Assembly: GCF_900090045.1 (NCBI RefSeq) | Contig: NC_041785.1 | Coordinates: 620,001 to 684,000, forward strand | Direction: 5' to 3' | DNA from: Plasmodium malariae | Taxonomy: Eukaryota; Apicomplexa; Aconoidasida; Haemosporida; Plasmodiidae | Length of the DNA stretch: 64,000 nt | Shown here: positions 11,801 through 21,896 of the stretch, piece by piece | Numbering within the stretch: the stretch's first letter is position 1 | How the letters are laid out: each line of letters starts with the position of its first letter | Translations under genes and position numbers: made by a program | The notes under the pieces: generated by a model | Told to the model about the DNA's origin: nothing | The model's input: the letters and a program-made list of their open reading frames with translations, nothing else | Database searches by the model: none

Positions 11801-14800
11801 TTAACACTAATATTTCTATTGATGGTACTTATATTATTACCACTATTACTGTTACTACAAATGGTCCGAACTTTAAATCCATCGCTGTTCTCATTTTTAT
11901 ATTTAGAATTTTCCTCTTCCACTTTCATCCTTTTTAATGCTGTAGAACTATATATATCAGCCAAAAGTTCAACTGAACCTCCTTTTTCTTCAATCACCCC
12001 CTTTTCCGTTACACTATTGTTAATTCCTTGACAGTCATCATTTTTATCAATAGATATTTTATTATATTCCTCAAAAGGAATCCCAATGATACCGTCACCA
12101 CTAATACATTTAATCTCTCCTTTTTTAGAAGTATATTTCCCTATCCTACCTCCAGATCTTACTGTATTTCTACTTCTACTTCTACTCACTCTTCTATTAT
12201 TCCTATTCAGTTCATGTTCCTCCTCAATAAGAATACTGAAATTTTTTTCTTTTGTGTTTACACCACTTTTCCTTCCATACCTACTTCTCCTTGCTACCTG
12301 CACAGTGTTGTCATCAGGAGCATCGTTCAGACTTACTTCCTTTTCAGACTTAACACCGCTTTCTATTAAATTATTTTCCAAAGAGTTCGTCTTCTGTGTG
12401 TCTACATCAACCATTTCATTACAAGTTTTATCCTTTTTTGTTTCTTCTTCTTTCGTGTTGCATTTTCTTCTTTTGCTTGTTCTTTTTCCTTTAGCGCTAC
12501 TATCTTTTTCGTTACTACCTTCTACAATATTTCCTTCTAAGTTACTACCTTTTATGTTACTCTCTTTTTCGTTACCTCCTTTTGCGTTACTATCTTTTTC
12601 GTTATTGCCTTTTTCGACGTTACCTTTTTCGTTATTACTTTCTGCGTTATTGTCTTGCACTTTATTATTTTTAACGTTACTATCTTCTATGTTATTGTTT
12701 TCCATGTTATTTCCTTCCAAGTTAATATCTTTTGCATTATTGCCTTTAGAGTTACTACCTTTTTCGTTCCTATTTTTTAAATTACTACTTATTGAATCAC
12801 TACTTTTGGAATTACTACCTTTTTCGTTATTACCTTCTATGTTATTACTTCCTAACTTATTGTCTTGTGCTTTATTATCTTTAAAGATAATGTCATCTAT
12901 GTCATTTCCTTTCTCCTTATTACTTTTTGTTTTTCTACTTTTTGTGTTACTGCCTTTTGAGTTACTTCCTTTTGAGTTACTTCCTTTTGAGTTACCTCCT
13001 TTTGAGTTACTTCCTTTTGAGTTACTTCCTTTTGAATTATTACCTTTCGTGTCACTTCCCCTCGTGTCACTTCCCCTCGTGTTAGTACCCTTCATGTTAC
13101 TACCTTCAGCGTCATCCTCTTTTATGTCTAATTTATTACTATCTTTATTCTGTTCTTTTGTCTCACTGGGCATTTTTTCCTTTTTTAAACAACTATTTAA
13201 CGATACATTTTCATTATTTGTAAAAACAGTTTTTTCATTATTTTTCTCTTCTTTTGTAATATCTATTTTACCTTCTTCTCCACACTCATTTTTTGTATTC
13301 TTTTTTTCTGTTACTAAAGGAGCGGAAATGTTCTCTAATTTATTTTCACCGTCTAATGATTTTTTCACAGTACTCTGTCTTCTTCGACTATTATTATTTG
13401 TTCTTTTTCGACTAGCACGTTTCTTGTCATTTTCCTTTACCTGAGAGATCGCTTCTTCTTCCTTCTTTTCATGCTGTTCCTTCTGCTGAGAATACTGCTG
13501 AATGTGCTGCTTTCCCTCGTTTAAATCATCCTTTTTCTTGGATTTTTTTTTATCCAAATCGTTTTGCTTCCTTTGCATTTGCGCACTTTCATAAATATCG
13601 CAGGTATCTTTCTTCATTGAAGGAGAAGCAACATATTCCTGCTTTTTATTACACTCCTTTTTTGAAAAAAAATCATAAATTTTTTTTTTTTTATTTTTCA
13701 TTTTCGAATAAAAATGATTTATTCTTCTTAGTATAATATCTTCAAACTTTTTCTTACAAGAAAAATATATCAAGAATTTCAGAGCAAGCCTTTTTGTGTT
13801 TATATCAATTAAACGATTGTCCAAAGACTGTATCAACTTAAAAAAAAAAAACTCAAATGGTCTTATAGAAAAGCCATTAATCTTATTTATTAACAGTAAA
13901 ATTTTTAATAATTTTATAAAGATAAAATAAAATTTTTGTAATTCAAGAATAACTATTTTTTTAAAATTTTTTAGGTTCAACAATTCTTTTTCTTTCATCT
14001 TCTTCTTTAGTAGCATTTCTACATTTATATTAATTAAATGCTCCTCAATTAAGCTCACTATTTGCGAGTAATTTCTTAATAAAGATAGGAGCTCTAATAT
14101 GAAATCTTCCACATATTTGTGGTCCCTCAATATCAACTCTTTATTTTCCTCACTGTCAATATTACAACTGTAGTTATTGCTATCATCAATATTATTCTTA
14201 TCCTTACTATAGGTGTGGTTACTATACGTGTCGTTACTATTGGCGTTATTCCTGTTATTATTATTATTATTACCACTGACATTTCTACTGATATTATTAC
14301 TGTAGTTATTGTCGTTACTATTAATGTTGTTACTACCGCCACTAAACATACGCTCGGCATAAAAATAGCTATTGAGGTTATTTTTCTCATTTTTAATAAA
14401 ATTATAACAAAAGACAAATCGATTTACATATATATTTAGAAAGCAAAAAATACAGCTAAAAATGTAATAAATATAAGAATTATCATAACAATCAAGTTCT
14501 TTTAGTTCTTCGAAATAAAAAATGTTTATAAATAAATAATTCTTATACACCGATTCTTTCAGCTCTTCTTCATTTTTCTCACTTGACAACTGTTTTGCTT
14601 GAAATTCCTTGTCAAAGAAGTCATTTATGTTTATATTCTTTAGTTCAAAGGGCTCTATTTTGTTCTTTGTATTCTTATTCTCACTGCTTGTAGATTCTTC
14701 TGAGTCCGCAGGACTGCTGTTACTGTTATTCTTCTTTGGGGTGGGCATTGCCTTCCTACCCCCACTATCGTTTGTGTCATTGTTTGCACTCTGTCCAGCA

Positions 14801-17800
14801 TTATTATCTCCACTATTGTGTAGATCATTGTGTGCACTGTTAACAACATCATTAATTGCAATTTTGTCAGCATCACTATCTATACTGCTGTTTGCATTAT
14901 TATCTATATTGTTATCATCAGTATAATTCACCTTATCGCCCTCAATATTACCCAGCTTCCCGTTCAGTTTATCAATTTCCATTTCCTTCACATAACTGTC
15001 CTCTCGTTTGTCCTGATGATATTCCTCCATTTTACTGTGCACACGTAAGTTATTCAATATCACTACAATTTCATTTGACGATATTTTTAAAATGTTCTTT
15101 AATATTTTAAAATTTACAAAACTTCTGTGATTTTTATACAGAATCATAAAAGAAAATAAATAAAGATCCTTTGAATTTTTAATAAATAAGGTGTATATAT
15201 TTCTTAAAATTTTATTATCATATTCCATTTTTTCTTTTGAATCATAATATACTTTATTTCGATAAAAGTGGTCAAGATAAAATAAGTTATAGCAAATGAC
15301 TTTTTCATAAAATTCATTCAAAAATTTAGCTGATAAAAGTTTAGAGCACATATATAATATATTTGTACATAAATTTCGAAATTTTATATACATATAAATA
15401 TTCGTTTCTGGTTCTTTTAGAACATTGAAAATACATAGAAAGAAATTCTGATAAACCGTTTTCACTATATAATTTTTTAACAGCTTCTCTTCAAAGTCTA
15501 AAGATTTCTTCCTTAAAAATTCGATAAATAATACAGTCATCATTAAAAATATTCTCAAGCTCAAGTATCTTATAATGTACCCATTACTTATGCAGCATTC
15601 TAGTAAAAAGTTTATAATATTATTTATAAGGAAGTTCTTTCCATCACATAGAGTCATCAATTCAATTTCATTTTCTAAGAAGATGTTAGTACTACTATTA
15701 GTACTACCTCTGAACTGATAAGATTTGACGTGTTTATTTTTTTCATTTCTTCTTAACAAAAGATAAATCAACAATTTTGTAGGCATATGTTTATTTTTCT
15801 GGTTTCTAATAATATCATCTGTATTCATCAAATAATTGAGTATGTTCCTATCATCACCTATTAAAGCATTAATTTTCCTATTTATCTTTCTTTTAATTTT
15901 ATTTACATGTATTTCAAACAATAAATACCATATATTCCTTTCTCCCTTATTATATTTAAATAAGGTATATATTAAATTTAACAAGAAATAACAATTATAA
16001 TTGTTCAACGTCGAATTATTATATTCATATCTTCTACTTTTAATAAATTTATCAATTTTACTTAAAATAAATATATATATTTTATATTTATTTAGCTCAT
16101 TACAATATTCAACACTTTTCAACATACATGAAAATATTCTATTAACAACAACCATATTTTTATCCTTAAAATTGCTTTCTGCACATTTGAGTAAAATATC
16201 TAACGTTTCTAAAAATAATGTATTATATATATTATTTATCACATCCACTACCATTTCATATTCACTCTTTTTCATATTATTTTTTATATAATCACAATTA
16301 AGTATATAATTATCTTCGCAATTCCATGCATTATATTCCTCTTTAGGTTTACTTATGAAAGGGGAATTACTGCTCTCACGGTTACAGCTGTTAGAGAATC
16401 CATTCGCCCAGTCATTCACGTTGCCAGTAGTGTATCCATTAGTGCAACCAGTCATATATTCAGGCGTATAACCAGTCATGTTTCCAGTCGTGTTTTCAAT
16501 TTTCCATCCATTCGTGCATTCATTCATGTTTCCTCCTGTATAGCCATTCACGCAGTCATTAGTATATTCATTCAAGTATACATTCGTGTACGCATTCGCA
16601 AAGTTATTCGCGTTTCCATTGGCGTTGCTATTCGTGTATTCATTCTCACAGTCATTCGTGTTACCATTCGTACAGCCGTTCATGTAACCATTAATCTGAC
16701 TTCTTACCTGACAGCTAATATAGTTCCTACAATTATTTAACTCATTGGGACTATCTCTAAAAGTAATGAGATTATTTTTTGTATTATTTATGAGAGGGGT
16801 GTTACCTCCTATAAAAGCATCGGTATTAGTCAAACTGTTAGAGTATAAATTATTACTGAGGTCATTAACAGCATTACTTAGGCCACTATTAAAATCCATA
16901 TAATTTAAATCTTTGCTTAGGTTACAATAATTATTATTCATGTTGTTATCAATGTTACTATAACCGCATTCATTATATGCACTAGCATAATTTATGTTTA
17001 TGCTATCATTCGCACTGTCTTTTGTGCAGCTTTTTACAATGGCATTAGGGTTATACAACATAACGTTATTTATCATATTACAACTATAATTATTGTTTAT
17101 ATTTACATGGTCATTACATGTCTTATTATTTAAAATACTATAATTGTAATCATTATTTAAATTTCCATAGTTAATGTTCGAGCTGCTATGGTTATCAATT
17201 ATAGTAATACTGTCAGAGGAAACGTTATTATTAAACGTACTGTTAGCTTGATTCCAAAGGACACTATTGTTATTCTGATAAAAAGTACTATTATTGAATA
17301 TATATTCTGGATGTGCATTATTAAAGTGGTTATCATAAATTGAGTTATTCATATTATTACTGGTACCTTTACTGATTGTGTTATTATCACTGCTGTTAAA
17401 AATAAAAGCAATGCTCTTCATAGAATTCGCATCATTATTATTGTAAGTATTATTAATACTAGTTTTATTAGTGGTGTTAGTATTATTAGTATTAGTATTA
17501 GTAGTAATCGTATTAATAGTATTAGTAGTATTAGCAGTATTAGTATTAATCATAGTAGTAGTAGCAGCAGTAGCGGCAGTATCAGATATGGCAATAGTAG
17601 CACTGTTACTATTTAGTACATTGGTACTACACACTTTTTCCATTTTTACTCTGTTATGCTCCACAAGTTCTTTCTTTTTATTCATTGTAACGGAATGGTG
17701 TTCATTTGTACTTGTTACAACCTTTTGAAAATTCCCTAAATTAAAATTATACATATTGTTACTATTTTTATTGTTATTCAGGAACTCATCTACTTTTTTT

Positions 17801-19659
17801 TTTTTTTTTTTTTCCTTATACTTATGAATCACAAATTTGTCTTCTATATTTTTCTTAGCTGAATTATTCAAAAATAAGAGGATTAAAAAAATTAATCTTA
17901 AAAAGTAGATTACCGATTCGCTTAAATTATTTCTTATTTTACTTATCATACTCCTTATTTGAGTAAATACAATTTCGACATTGTCCAGTAAAAATTTATC
18001 ATATGTAATTTCATTATCGTGATAAAATAGGAACTTTTTTTTATTTTTGATATTAAATAGGTATATATATACATTTAAAATTATGTTAACAAACATTATG
18101 TTCTCTTTTTTTATTTCTTCTAGAGTTGGTAGAACGTTTTTCCTCCCATTTTTTCCAGTGTTTTTTTCCTCACCCTTTCTTGCATTATTTTCCTCATTCT
18201 TTCCTGCACATTTTTCTTCATATTTTTCCACATTTTTTTCCACATTTTTTTCCACATTTTTTTCCACAGTTTTTTCCACAGTTTTTTCCTCAGATTTTCC
18301 CTGTTCCTTTTCTGTATGCTCATCAATACACTTATTCTTTTCCGTTATCAATTCACTACTATTCTCTATATTTTTATTTTCACTTGCACCCTTACTATTT
18401 ATATTAATATCATCTTTACTAATAGAATTTTCTTTGTCTTCCATTTTTTCCGTATTCTCAACATGACCCATATTACAAATAATTCCTTTTTTCTCACCTT
18501 TTGCATTTTCTCTTTTGGTCTTTTTGTTTTCCCTATCACAACTACGAGTCTGCAACCTTTTATTCACCTTCGCATGACTGTCATTTTTTTTTAAGTTGTT
18601 ATTAGCTTCCTCTAAAATATTATCTTCCTTTTGTTTAATAGTACCATGACTGTTTTCGTTACTGTTATATTTTTTGGTGCTATTCCGCTCCTCTTCCTTA
18701 TGTTTACATGTTTGATTAAGTTCACTTATTGGGTAATTACTACTATATATTGGTTCATCACTTTTTTTAAGATTTATAGGTTTTTCGCTAGTTGCATATT
18801 TTTCGTCTAGTACTCCTTTCGATTTTTCAATAGTTTTTTTTTCTTTTTTTCTTTTTTTCTTTTCAACATTATTGTCCTTTTCTGCTATACCTAACTTTTC
18901 ATTACTTGGTACATTTTTTTCGTTAAAATCGCATGAATTAGTATCATCATATAAAAAGGGATATTCATCACTTAACATTTCACTGAAAACTGAAGAGGAT
19001 GTATCATCTTCATCATCAACAGAAAAATAATTTTCATTAAGAAGGTCAAAACTTTTCGAAAAATAATTCCAAAATATTCTATATATAAGTTCTGAGAAGT
19101 TTTCTTTCGGAGGACTAAAAGAATCATACTTTGATATCATTACACAAATATATGATAAGGAATTAAATAAATTTTTAAGTAAATTGGAAGACATATTTGA
19201 TGAGTAATATAATATCTTAATAAATACTAATATGTACTTTTTATAAACCTTTTCACAAATTACTTCAAAATTTTCTTCTGAATTTTTTTTCTTTTCCATT
19301 GTATTAATGTAATCATCTCTACTAACATAAAAAGTATTCTCTTCTTCATTTTTCTCTTCTAATATTTCATTGTAAATTATTGGGATTAATTCTATATGAC
19401 ATACTTCTTTTATTATATTTGTAATAAATAAATAATATTTTTGAAATTGTCTACAGTTATAATTTTCACAACCTTTAATTATATCTACTAACTTTTTCTC
19501 ACATTCATCAATAGAATTATATTGTAAAATAAATTTGTTAATAATGTTCCTTATTTCACTTTTTCTTATTCCATTATTATTATACAAATCTAACTTGCTT
19601 AATAATGTGTTGATACTTACAAAATCATCTTGCTTCCTCACCCTATATGCATTTTCCAT
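8893..19659 (-). CDS. Giant protein of unknown function, 3588 residues
   Basis: A single open frame of 10.8 kb starting at ATG 19659 (MENAYRVRKQDDFVSINTLL). I do not recognise the family. The layout alternates ordered and disordered parts: helix-rich, Leu/Ile/Tyr/Phe-dense blocks at about residues 1-220, 515-600, 1125-1545, 1705-1755, 1840-2000, 2630-2800, 2985-3090 and 3230-3580, separated by Lys/Glu, Asn or Ser-Asn-Gly inserts. No signal peptide or clear membrane helix is seen. Basic stretches such as RRSRYGRKSG and the C-terminal HRTLRSKRNT suggest a nuclear, chromatin- or RNA-related protein. Block structure of this kind is common for HEAT-like scaffold proteins (for example SMC-associated subunits) in Plasmodium, but I found no motif to establish that. 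It shares a 2.2-kb divergent upstream region with PRP16. Confidence 0.9.
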   Translation of the reverse strand: MENAYRVRKQDDFVSINTLLSKLDLYNNNGIRKSEIRNIINKFILQYNSIDECEKKLVDIIKGCENYNCRQFQKYYLFITNIIKEVCHIELIPIIYNEILEEKNEEENTFYVSRDDYINTMEKKKNSEENFEVICEKVYKKYILVFIKILYYSSNMSSNLLKNLFNSLSYICVMISKYDSFSPPKENFSELIYRIFWNYFSKSFDLLNENYFSVDDEDDTSSSVFSEMLSDEYPFLYDDTNSCDFNEKNVPSNEKLGIAEKDNNVEKKKRKKEKKTIEKSKGVLDEKYATSEKPINLKKSDEPIYSSNYPISELNQTCKHKEEERNSTKKYNSNENSHGTIKQKEDNILEEANNNLKKNDSHAKVNKRLQTRSCDRENKKTKRENAKGEKKGIICNMGHVENTEKMEDKENSISKDDININSKGASENKNIENSSELITEKNKCIDEHTEKEQGKSEEKTVEKTVEKNVEKNVEKNVEKYEEKCAGKNEENNARKGEEKNTGKNGRKNVLPTLEEIKKENIMFVNIILNVYIYLFNIKNKKKFLFYHDNEITYDKFLLDNVEIVFTQIRSMISKIRNNLSESVIYFLRLIFLILLFLNNSAKKNIEDKFVIHKYKEKKKKKKVDEFLNNNKNSNNMYNFNLGNFQKVVTSTNEHHSVTMNKKKELVEHNRVKMEKVCSTNVLNSNSATIAISDTAATAATTTMINTNTANTTNTINTITTNTNTNNTNTTNKTSINNTYNNNDANSMKSIAFIFNSSDNNTISKGTSNNMNNSIYDNHFNNAHPEYIFNNSTFYQNNNSVLWNQANSTFNNNVSSDSITIIDNHSSSNINYGNLNNDYNYSILNNKTCNDHVNINNNYSCNMINNVMLYNPNAIVKSCTKDSANDSININYASAYNECGYSNIDNNMNNNYCNLSKDLNYMDFNSGLSNAVNDLSNNLYSNSLTNTDAFIGGNTPLINNTKNNLITFRDSPNELNNCRNYISCQVRSQINGYMNGCTNGNTNDCENEYTNSNANGNANNFANAYTNVYLNEYTNDCVNGYTGGNMNECTNGWKIENTTGNMTGYTPEYMTGCTNGYTTGNVNDWANGFSNSCNRESSNSPFISKPKEEYNAWNCEDNYILNCDYIKNNMKKSEYEMVVDVINNIYNTLFLETLDILLKCAESNFKDKNMVVVNRIFSCMLKSVEYCNELNKYKIYIFILSKIDKFIKSRRYEYNNSTLNNYNCYFLLNLIYTLFKYNKGERNIWYLLFEIHVNKIKRKINRKINALIGDDRNILNYLMNTDDIIRNQKNKHMPTKLLIYLLLRRNEKNKHVKSYQFRGSTNSSTNIFLENEIELMTLCDGKNFLINNIINFLLECCISNGYIIRYLSLRIFLMMTVLFIEFLRKKSLDFEEKLLKNYIVKTVYQNFFLCIFNVLKEPETNIYMYIKFRNLCTNILYMCSKLLSAKFLNEFYEKVICYNLFYLDHFYRNKVYYDSKEKMEYDNKILRNIYTLFIKNSKDLYLFSFMILYKNHRSFVNFKILKNILKISSNEIVVILNNLRVHSKMEEYHQDKREDSYVKEMEIDKLNGKLGNIEGDKVNYTDDNNIDNNANSSIDSDADKIAINDVVNSAHNDLHNSGDNNAGQSANNDTNDSGGRKAMPTPKKNNSNSSPADSEESTSSENKNTKNKIEPFELKNININDFFDKEFQAKQLSSEKNEEELKESVYKNYLFINIFYFEELKELDCYDNSYIYYIFSCIFCFLNIYVNRFVFCYNFIKNEKNNLNSYFYAERMFSGGSNNINSNDNNYSNNISRNVSGNNNNNNRNNANSNDTYSNHTYSKDKNNIDDSNNYSCNIDSEENKELILRDHKYVEDFILELLSLLRNYSQIVSLIEEHLININVEMLLKKKMKEKELLNLKNFKKIVILELQKFYFIFIKLLKILLLINKINGFSIRPFEFFFFKLIQSLDNRLIDINTKRLALKFLIYFSCKKKFEDIILRRINHFYSKMKNKKKKIYDFFSKKECNKKQEYVASPSMKKDTCDIYESAQMQRKQNDLDKKKSKKKDDLNEGKQHIQQYSQQKEQHEKKEEEAISQVKENDKKRASRKRTNNNSRRRQSTVKKSLDGENKLENISAPLVTEKKNTKNECGEEGKIDITKEEKNNEKTVFTNNENVSLNSCLKKEKMPSETKEQNKDSNKLDIKEDDAEGSNMKGTNTRGSDTRGSDTKGNNSKGSNSKGSNSKGGNSKGSNSKGSNSKGSNTKSRKTKSNKEKGNDIDDIIFKDNKAQDNKLGSNNIEGNNEKGSNSKSSDSISSNLKNRNEKGSNSKGNNAKDINLEGNNMENNNIEDSNVKNNKVQDNNAESNNEKGNVEKGNNEKDSNAKGGNEKESNIKGSNLEGNIVEGSNEKDSSAKGKRTSKRRKCNTKEEETKKDKTCNEMVDVDTQKTNSLENNLIESGVKSEKEVSLNDAPDDNTVQVARRSRYGRKSGVNTKEKNFSILIEEEHELNRNNRRVSRSRSRNTVRSGGRIGKYTSKKGEIKCISGDGIIGIPFEEYNKISIDKNDDCQGINNSVTEKGVIEEKGGSVELLADIYSSTALKRMKVEEENSKYKNENSDGFKVRTICSNSNSGNNISTINRNISVNNNNNAATEVGKLSYYKKCRNLMSCKNYKLEKYYCESIELFLMSIFLIEKSSKFNDLDVFVDHYDKIKNIIDFCKTFHIEEGIDKILKYLFYYLSEMKNNKNFIYNMIKLIIKSILHIPQCKNSGTPFFFISFCCLFKSSKKKYLNKIIIQNFLIISAAYVNILRKKNFFRENNRIFLLNFNNKKNEKYEQKTEDRNDNSKKLSLSVVEDPIKEINDVINECKNVLPVQVTAEVQINNKVENSMKKGSSKNKTEKNDTKNQCTDKPSRSKKATNKDSTSRNPRTKRSNKKGENANNERGAQGMINNANGKGNGVNAQDVGNGANETNVSNCANMEGTNKTVNTRDERKDHNKYKKCKRSNNNSKSLHLLNIGPSVELMKLGDTFFFCLNKKEEKEFRDDLLFNLINLYINFLCSFYFYYLSFYEENYFILKNLIFIGINKVFRKRTSKKLSCFILSFVYILICLMLNVKIKKEFILIRSNDESGKMKEKIEKNEKKKSKIKKKHIIGGGKQLNSQRNESGRKVNNNSTGNNNDNRNINSNGSRNRNNNSNNNSNSNSNNNSNSNSNSNSNSNSNSNTTSSNNNISSNIIKSDHLGNSNNTYGEENNKDYRFNEGGEDNVLVKYLINLVDENRCKNINLMNKKKLRKGFKKVLNIKSSEHMENYYNYFPSKFFYKNKMDRRIEKIFLVKKRKKLFITNTFNIKENLKKVNNISNNILHTFIFTLLSEPVLFEKSNELSINNKFKRDIKKDNKHAKYNLLDYIIYCCFFIIFCKIKLIKRKRIHYYYRRSNGHNSKNVLRNLKMNSYIYNNKKKYSILQFYISVEILNLIFNNIKSFPFNSIKLIIDIFLNRAFLSLWVDRRDNQINKFQSLFYDFFCDIFYLQTDTFTELPYLIYQHQRAIHFLRLVSRSSVCKKKNILNNSLILEILNHCFPKEEYENLNNSYNKRNDDKKVIEKSHRTLRSKRNTIVT
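10081..10176. repeat. 6/12-bp coding microsatellite (Asn-Ser tract)
   Basis: Alternating ATTGCTATTACT words on the plus strand encode a Ser/Asn alternation near residues 3160-3195 of the giant minus-strand protein. Flanking sequence to about 10250 is a degraded form of the same repeat. Confidence 0.85.
12946..13110. repeat. 15-bp coding minisatellite, 11 units (SNSKG)
   Basis: Eleven consecutive 15-base units (consensus GTTACTTCCTTTTGA on the plus strand) encode five-residue units GSNSK/GSDTR at residues 2184-2238 of the giant protein. The central six units are almost identical, and the edges decay. A looser version continues down to about 12480, giving NNxEKGxN-like units. Confidence 0.9.
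16399..16692. repeat. 12-bp coding minisatellite, ~24 units (four-residue period)
   Basis: Residues 990-1087 of the giant protein have a strict four-residue period with Asn or Thr first, Gly/Glu/Asp second, an aromatic/Cys/Asn third and usually Thr/Ala/Met fourth (examples NGYM, NGCT, NEYT, NDCV, TGYT, NDWA). The DNA is a 12-base degenerate tandem array in the same register. Confidence 0.85.
18214..18295. repeat. 12-bp coding repeat (VEKN/VEKT)
   Basis: About six or seven copies of a 12-base unit like TTTTTTCCACAT encode a VEKN/VEKT/VEKY array in the Lys/Glu-rich part of the giant protein (about residues 455-482). Each unit contains a T run, so length slippage is likely. Confidence 0.85.
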
Positions 19660-21896
19660 AGCTTACTAGGAAAAAAAAAGAAAAAAATTGAATAATAAAA
19701 AAAAAAAAACAGTTCAACAATATAAAAAGGTACAAGAAATATCAATTGGGGAAGGGGAGGAAAAAAAAAAAAAAATTCCATAAATAACACCTCAATATGT
19801 CATCTTTATTTTCCTTCATGAAAAAAATTGCATTCGCAAGAACATAAATAAGTACATAAGCACTAAGGTATATATATTTAAAACATCTAAAACTACTTTT
19901 GTTTATTTTTTCTTTTTTTAAATAAACAAACCATTTTCATATGAAATATGAATAGAAACAAGTGAAAAGGTAATAATAACAAAACACAAGAAAAACATGG
20001 TTATATAACATTTCAAATTTTAACATTAATATACACATTTTAATATATAGAATAATCAAAACAAAAAGGTATAATTGCTTAAATAAATAGGCTTTAAAAT
20101 AAGACCAAAATTAATTTCAAAAAAAATCATTAAATTGGGACAACATAATCTTATCAATAAAAGGTTTCAGTAGAAAAGTTATTCTCCAAAAAGGAGAAAA
20201 AAAGTAAGATCATAGAAAATATACACTTATAAATACATATCTATATATATATATATATAAATTATAATTTATGACGTTGTTTTTCCACATAATAGGCGTT
20301 AAAGTATGCATAGAAGGTATAACATTTATATATATATAAATACATGTTTATACCATTAATATGATGCAACAAAAGGGTAAACGCAGTATGTTAAAACTTA
20401 TATCTAAAATAAGTATTTAAATAAAAATTTTTAATAAAACTCAAATTCGAACAGTAATACTAGTACTTTTTTTCCTATGCCATTTTTATAATATAATATA
20501 GATAATGATTATAACCTGTATAATTATTATATATATTAAATTTGTATTATATATAGCAGAAAAAAAAAAATTAAACAACAAATTTTCACTAAATCAAATG
20601 AAAAATGAAAGAAATATTTACATATACAAATATATATATGTATTTATATATATATATATATATACATATTTATAATGCGAATAAAAATTTTAATTTATAA
20701 TATAAAATTATACCATTGTCATCAACGTGATAAAATATTAAGATTCGAGGGAGAAGTACGTGCTATATAAATTTAAAAAAAAATTATATATATATATATT
20801 CCATTTAATTAATACAATACGGAGAATATTTGAAAGATAAAAACAAGCTTTAAAAAAATTTGTAGTATATTTATTTTCGTATATAAATTAGAATTAATGA
20901 AACAATATTTATAATACGATGTAATTTTTTTTTTTTATGCTAACAGAAATTTTCCCATTTCAAATAATAAGTTTGCAAACATTTTGATGACCATTTTTTA
21001 ATTTAAAATTTTATAGTATCTCCAAAACATGTTTTAATATTCCCCAATTGTGTGCTTATAAAAAAGCTTTTTTTGAAGATATTTTTTGTAATAAAGCTAA
21101 ATGAAATTTGCTATCTTGCAGAGTTACACTTAATTGAAGTGTATATATATATATATATTAATATATTTATTTTTTATATACTTATTTTTCTTTATTATTA
21201 ACTTCTACCGGCCATATATTTTCTTTACAAAATATGGTACTTCTAATGCATTTATGCCAATACATATAATATATGCGTATCGTTTGAGAAGTATCCAAAA
21301 TTGAGAATAAACAGGTCCATAAAATGTCGAGCATCTTACGATATAACAGAAAAAAATAATAAAAAGATGAGTTACAATAGGTTAAAAAATATTAGAATAT
21401 AATATTATGACGTGATACAATTTTTAAGTTTTTTTGGTTATATGTACATATGTATATATATAGATATGTATATTTTGCGCATTTTAATGCTGTACATGTA
21501 TACAAATTACTTTTTTATTTAAAAAAAAGTACCCACTTCATAATCGTCCACTTTTATTTAAAAAAAAAAACAAAACAAGCGGAAATTAATAAAAGTTTTT
21601 ATGGGTGGAAAAGAGACGTATTGTTGCAAAAGAATTTGATTATATGTACTACGTACAAAGACGTAAGCATATATATAAAGAAATGAAAAGGAGTTTCAAG
21701 ACATATTAATGATCTTCGTTTTCATTTTGTATTAATTTTTTTTGCAAACAGATTTTCTGAAAATAACAATACAGTATAATTTCTTTTACGTTCCTATCTA
21801 TTTATCCATATATATATGTATGTATGCATATTCTACAAGTTGCACGCATGCTAATATGTATAATATTATTTATTACTGTTTTTTTTCTTTTTCTGA
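19660..21896. promoter_or_regulatory. 2.2-kb divergent intergenic region (giant gene / PRP16)
   Basis: The region separates two head-to-head genes and must hold both upstream regions. It is dense in (AT)n tracts (about 20240, 20640-20665, 20790, 21140-21160) and A/T homopolymers. No coding potential was found. No specific factor-binding site can be called by eye. Confidence 0.6.

Noticed and set aside
12086..13444. 452-codon plus-strand open frame rich in Leu/Ser/Phe
   Set aside because: It is the antisense of the Lys/Ser/Asn-Gly repeats of the giant minus-strand gene; repeat units of 15 bases keep both strands open.
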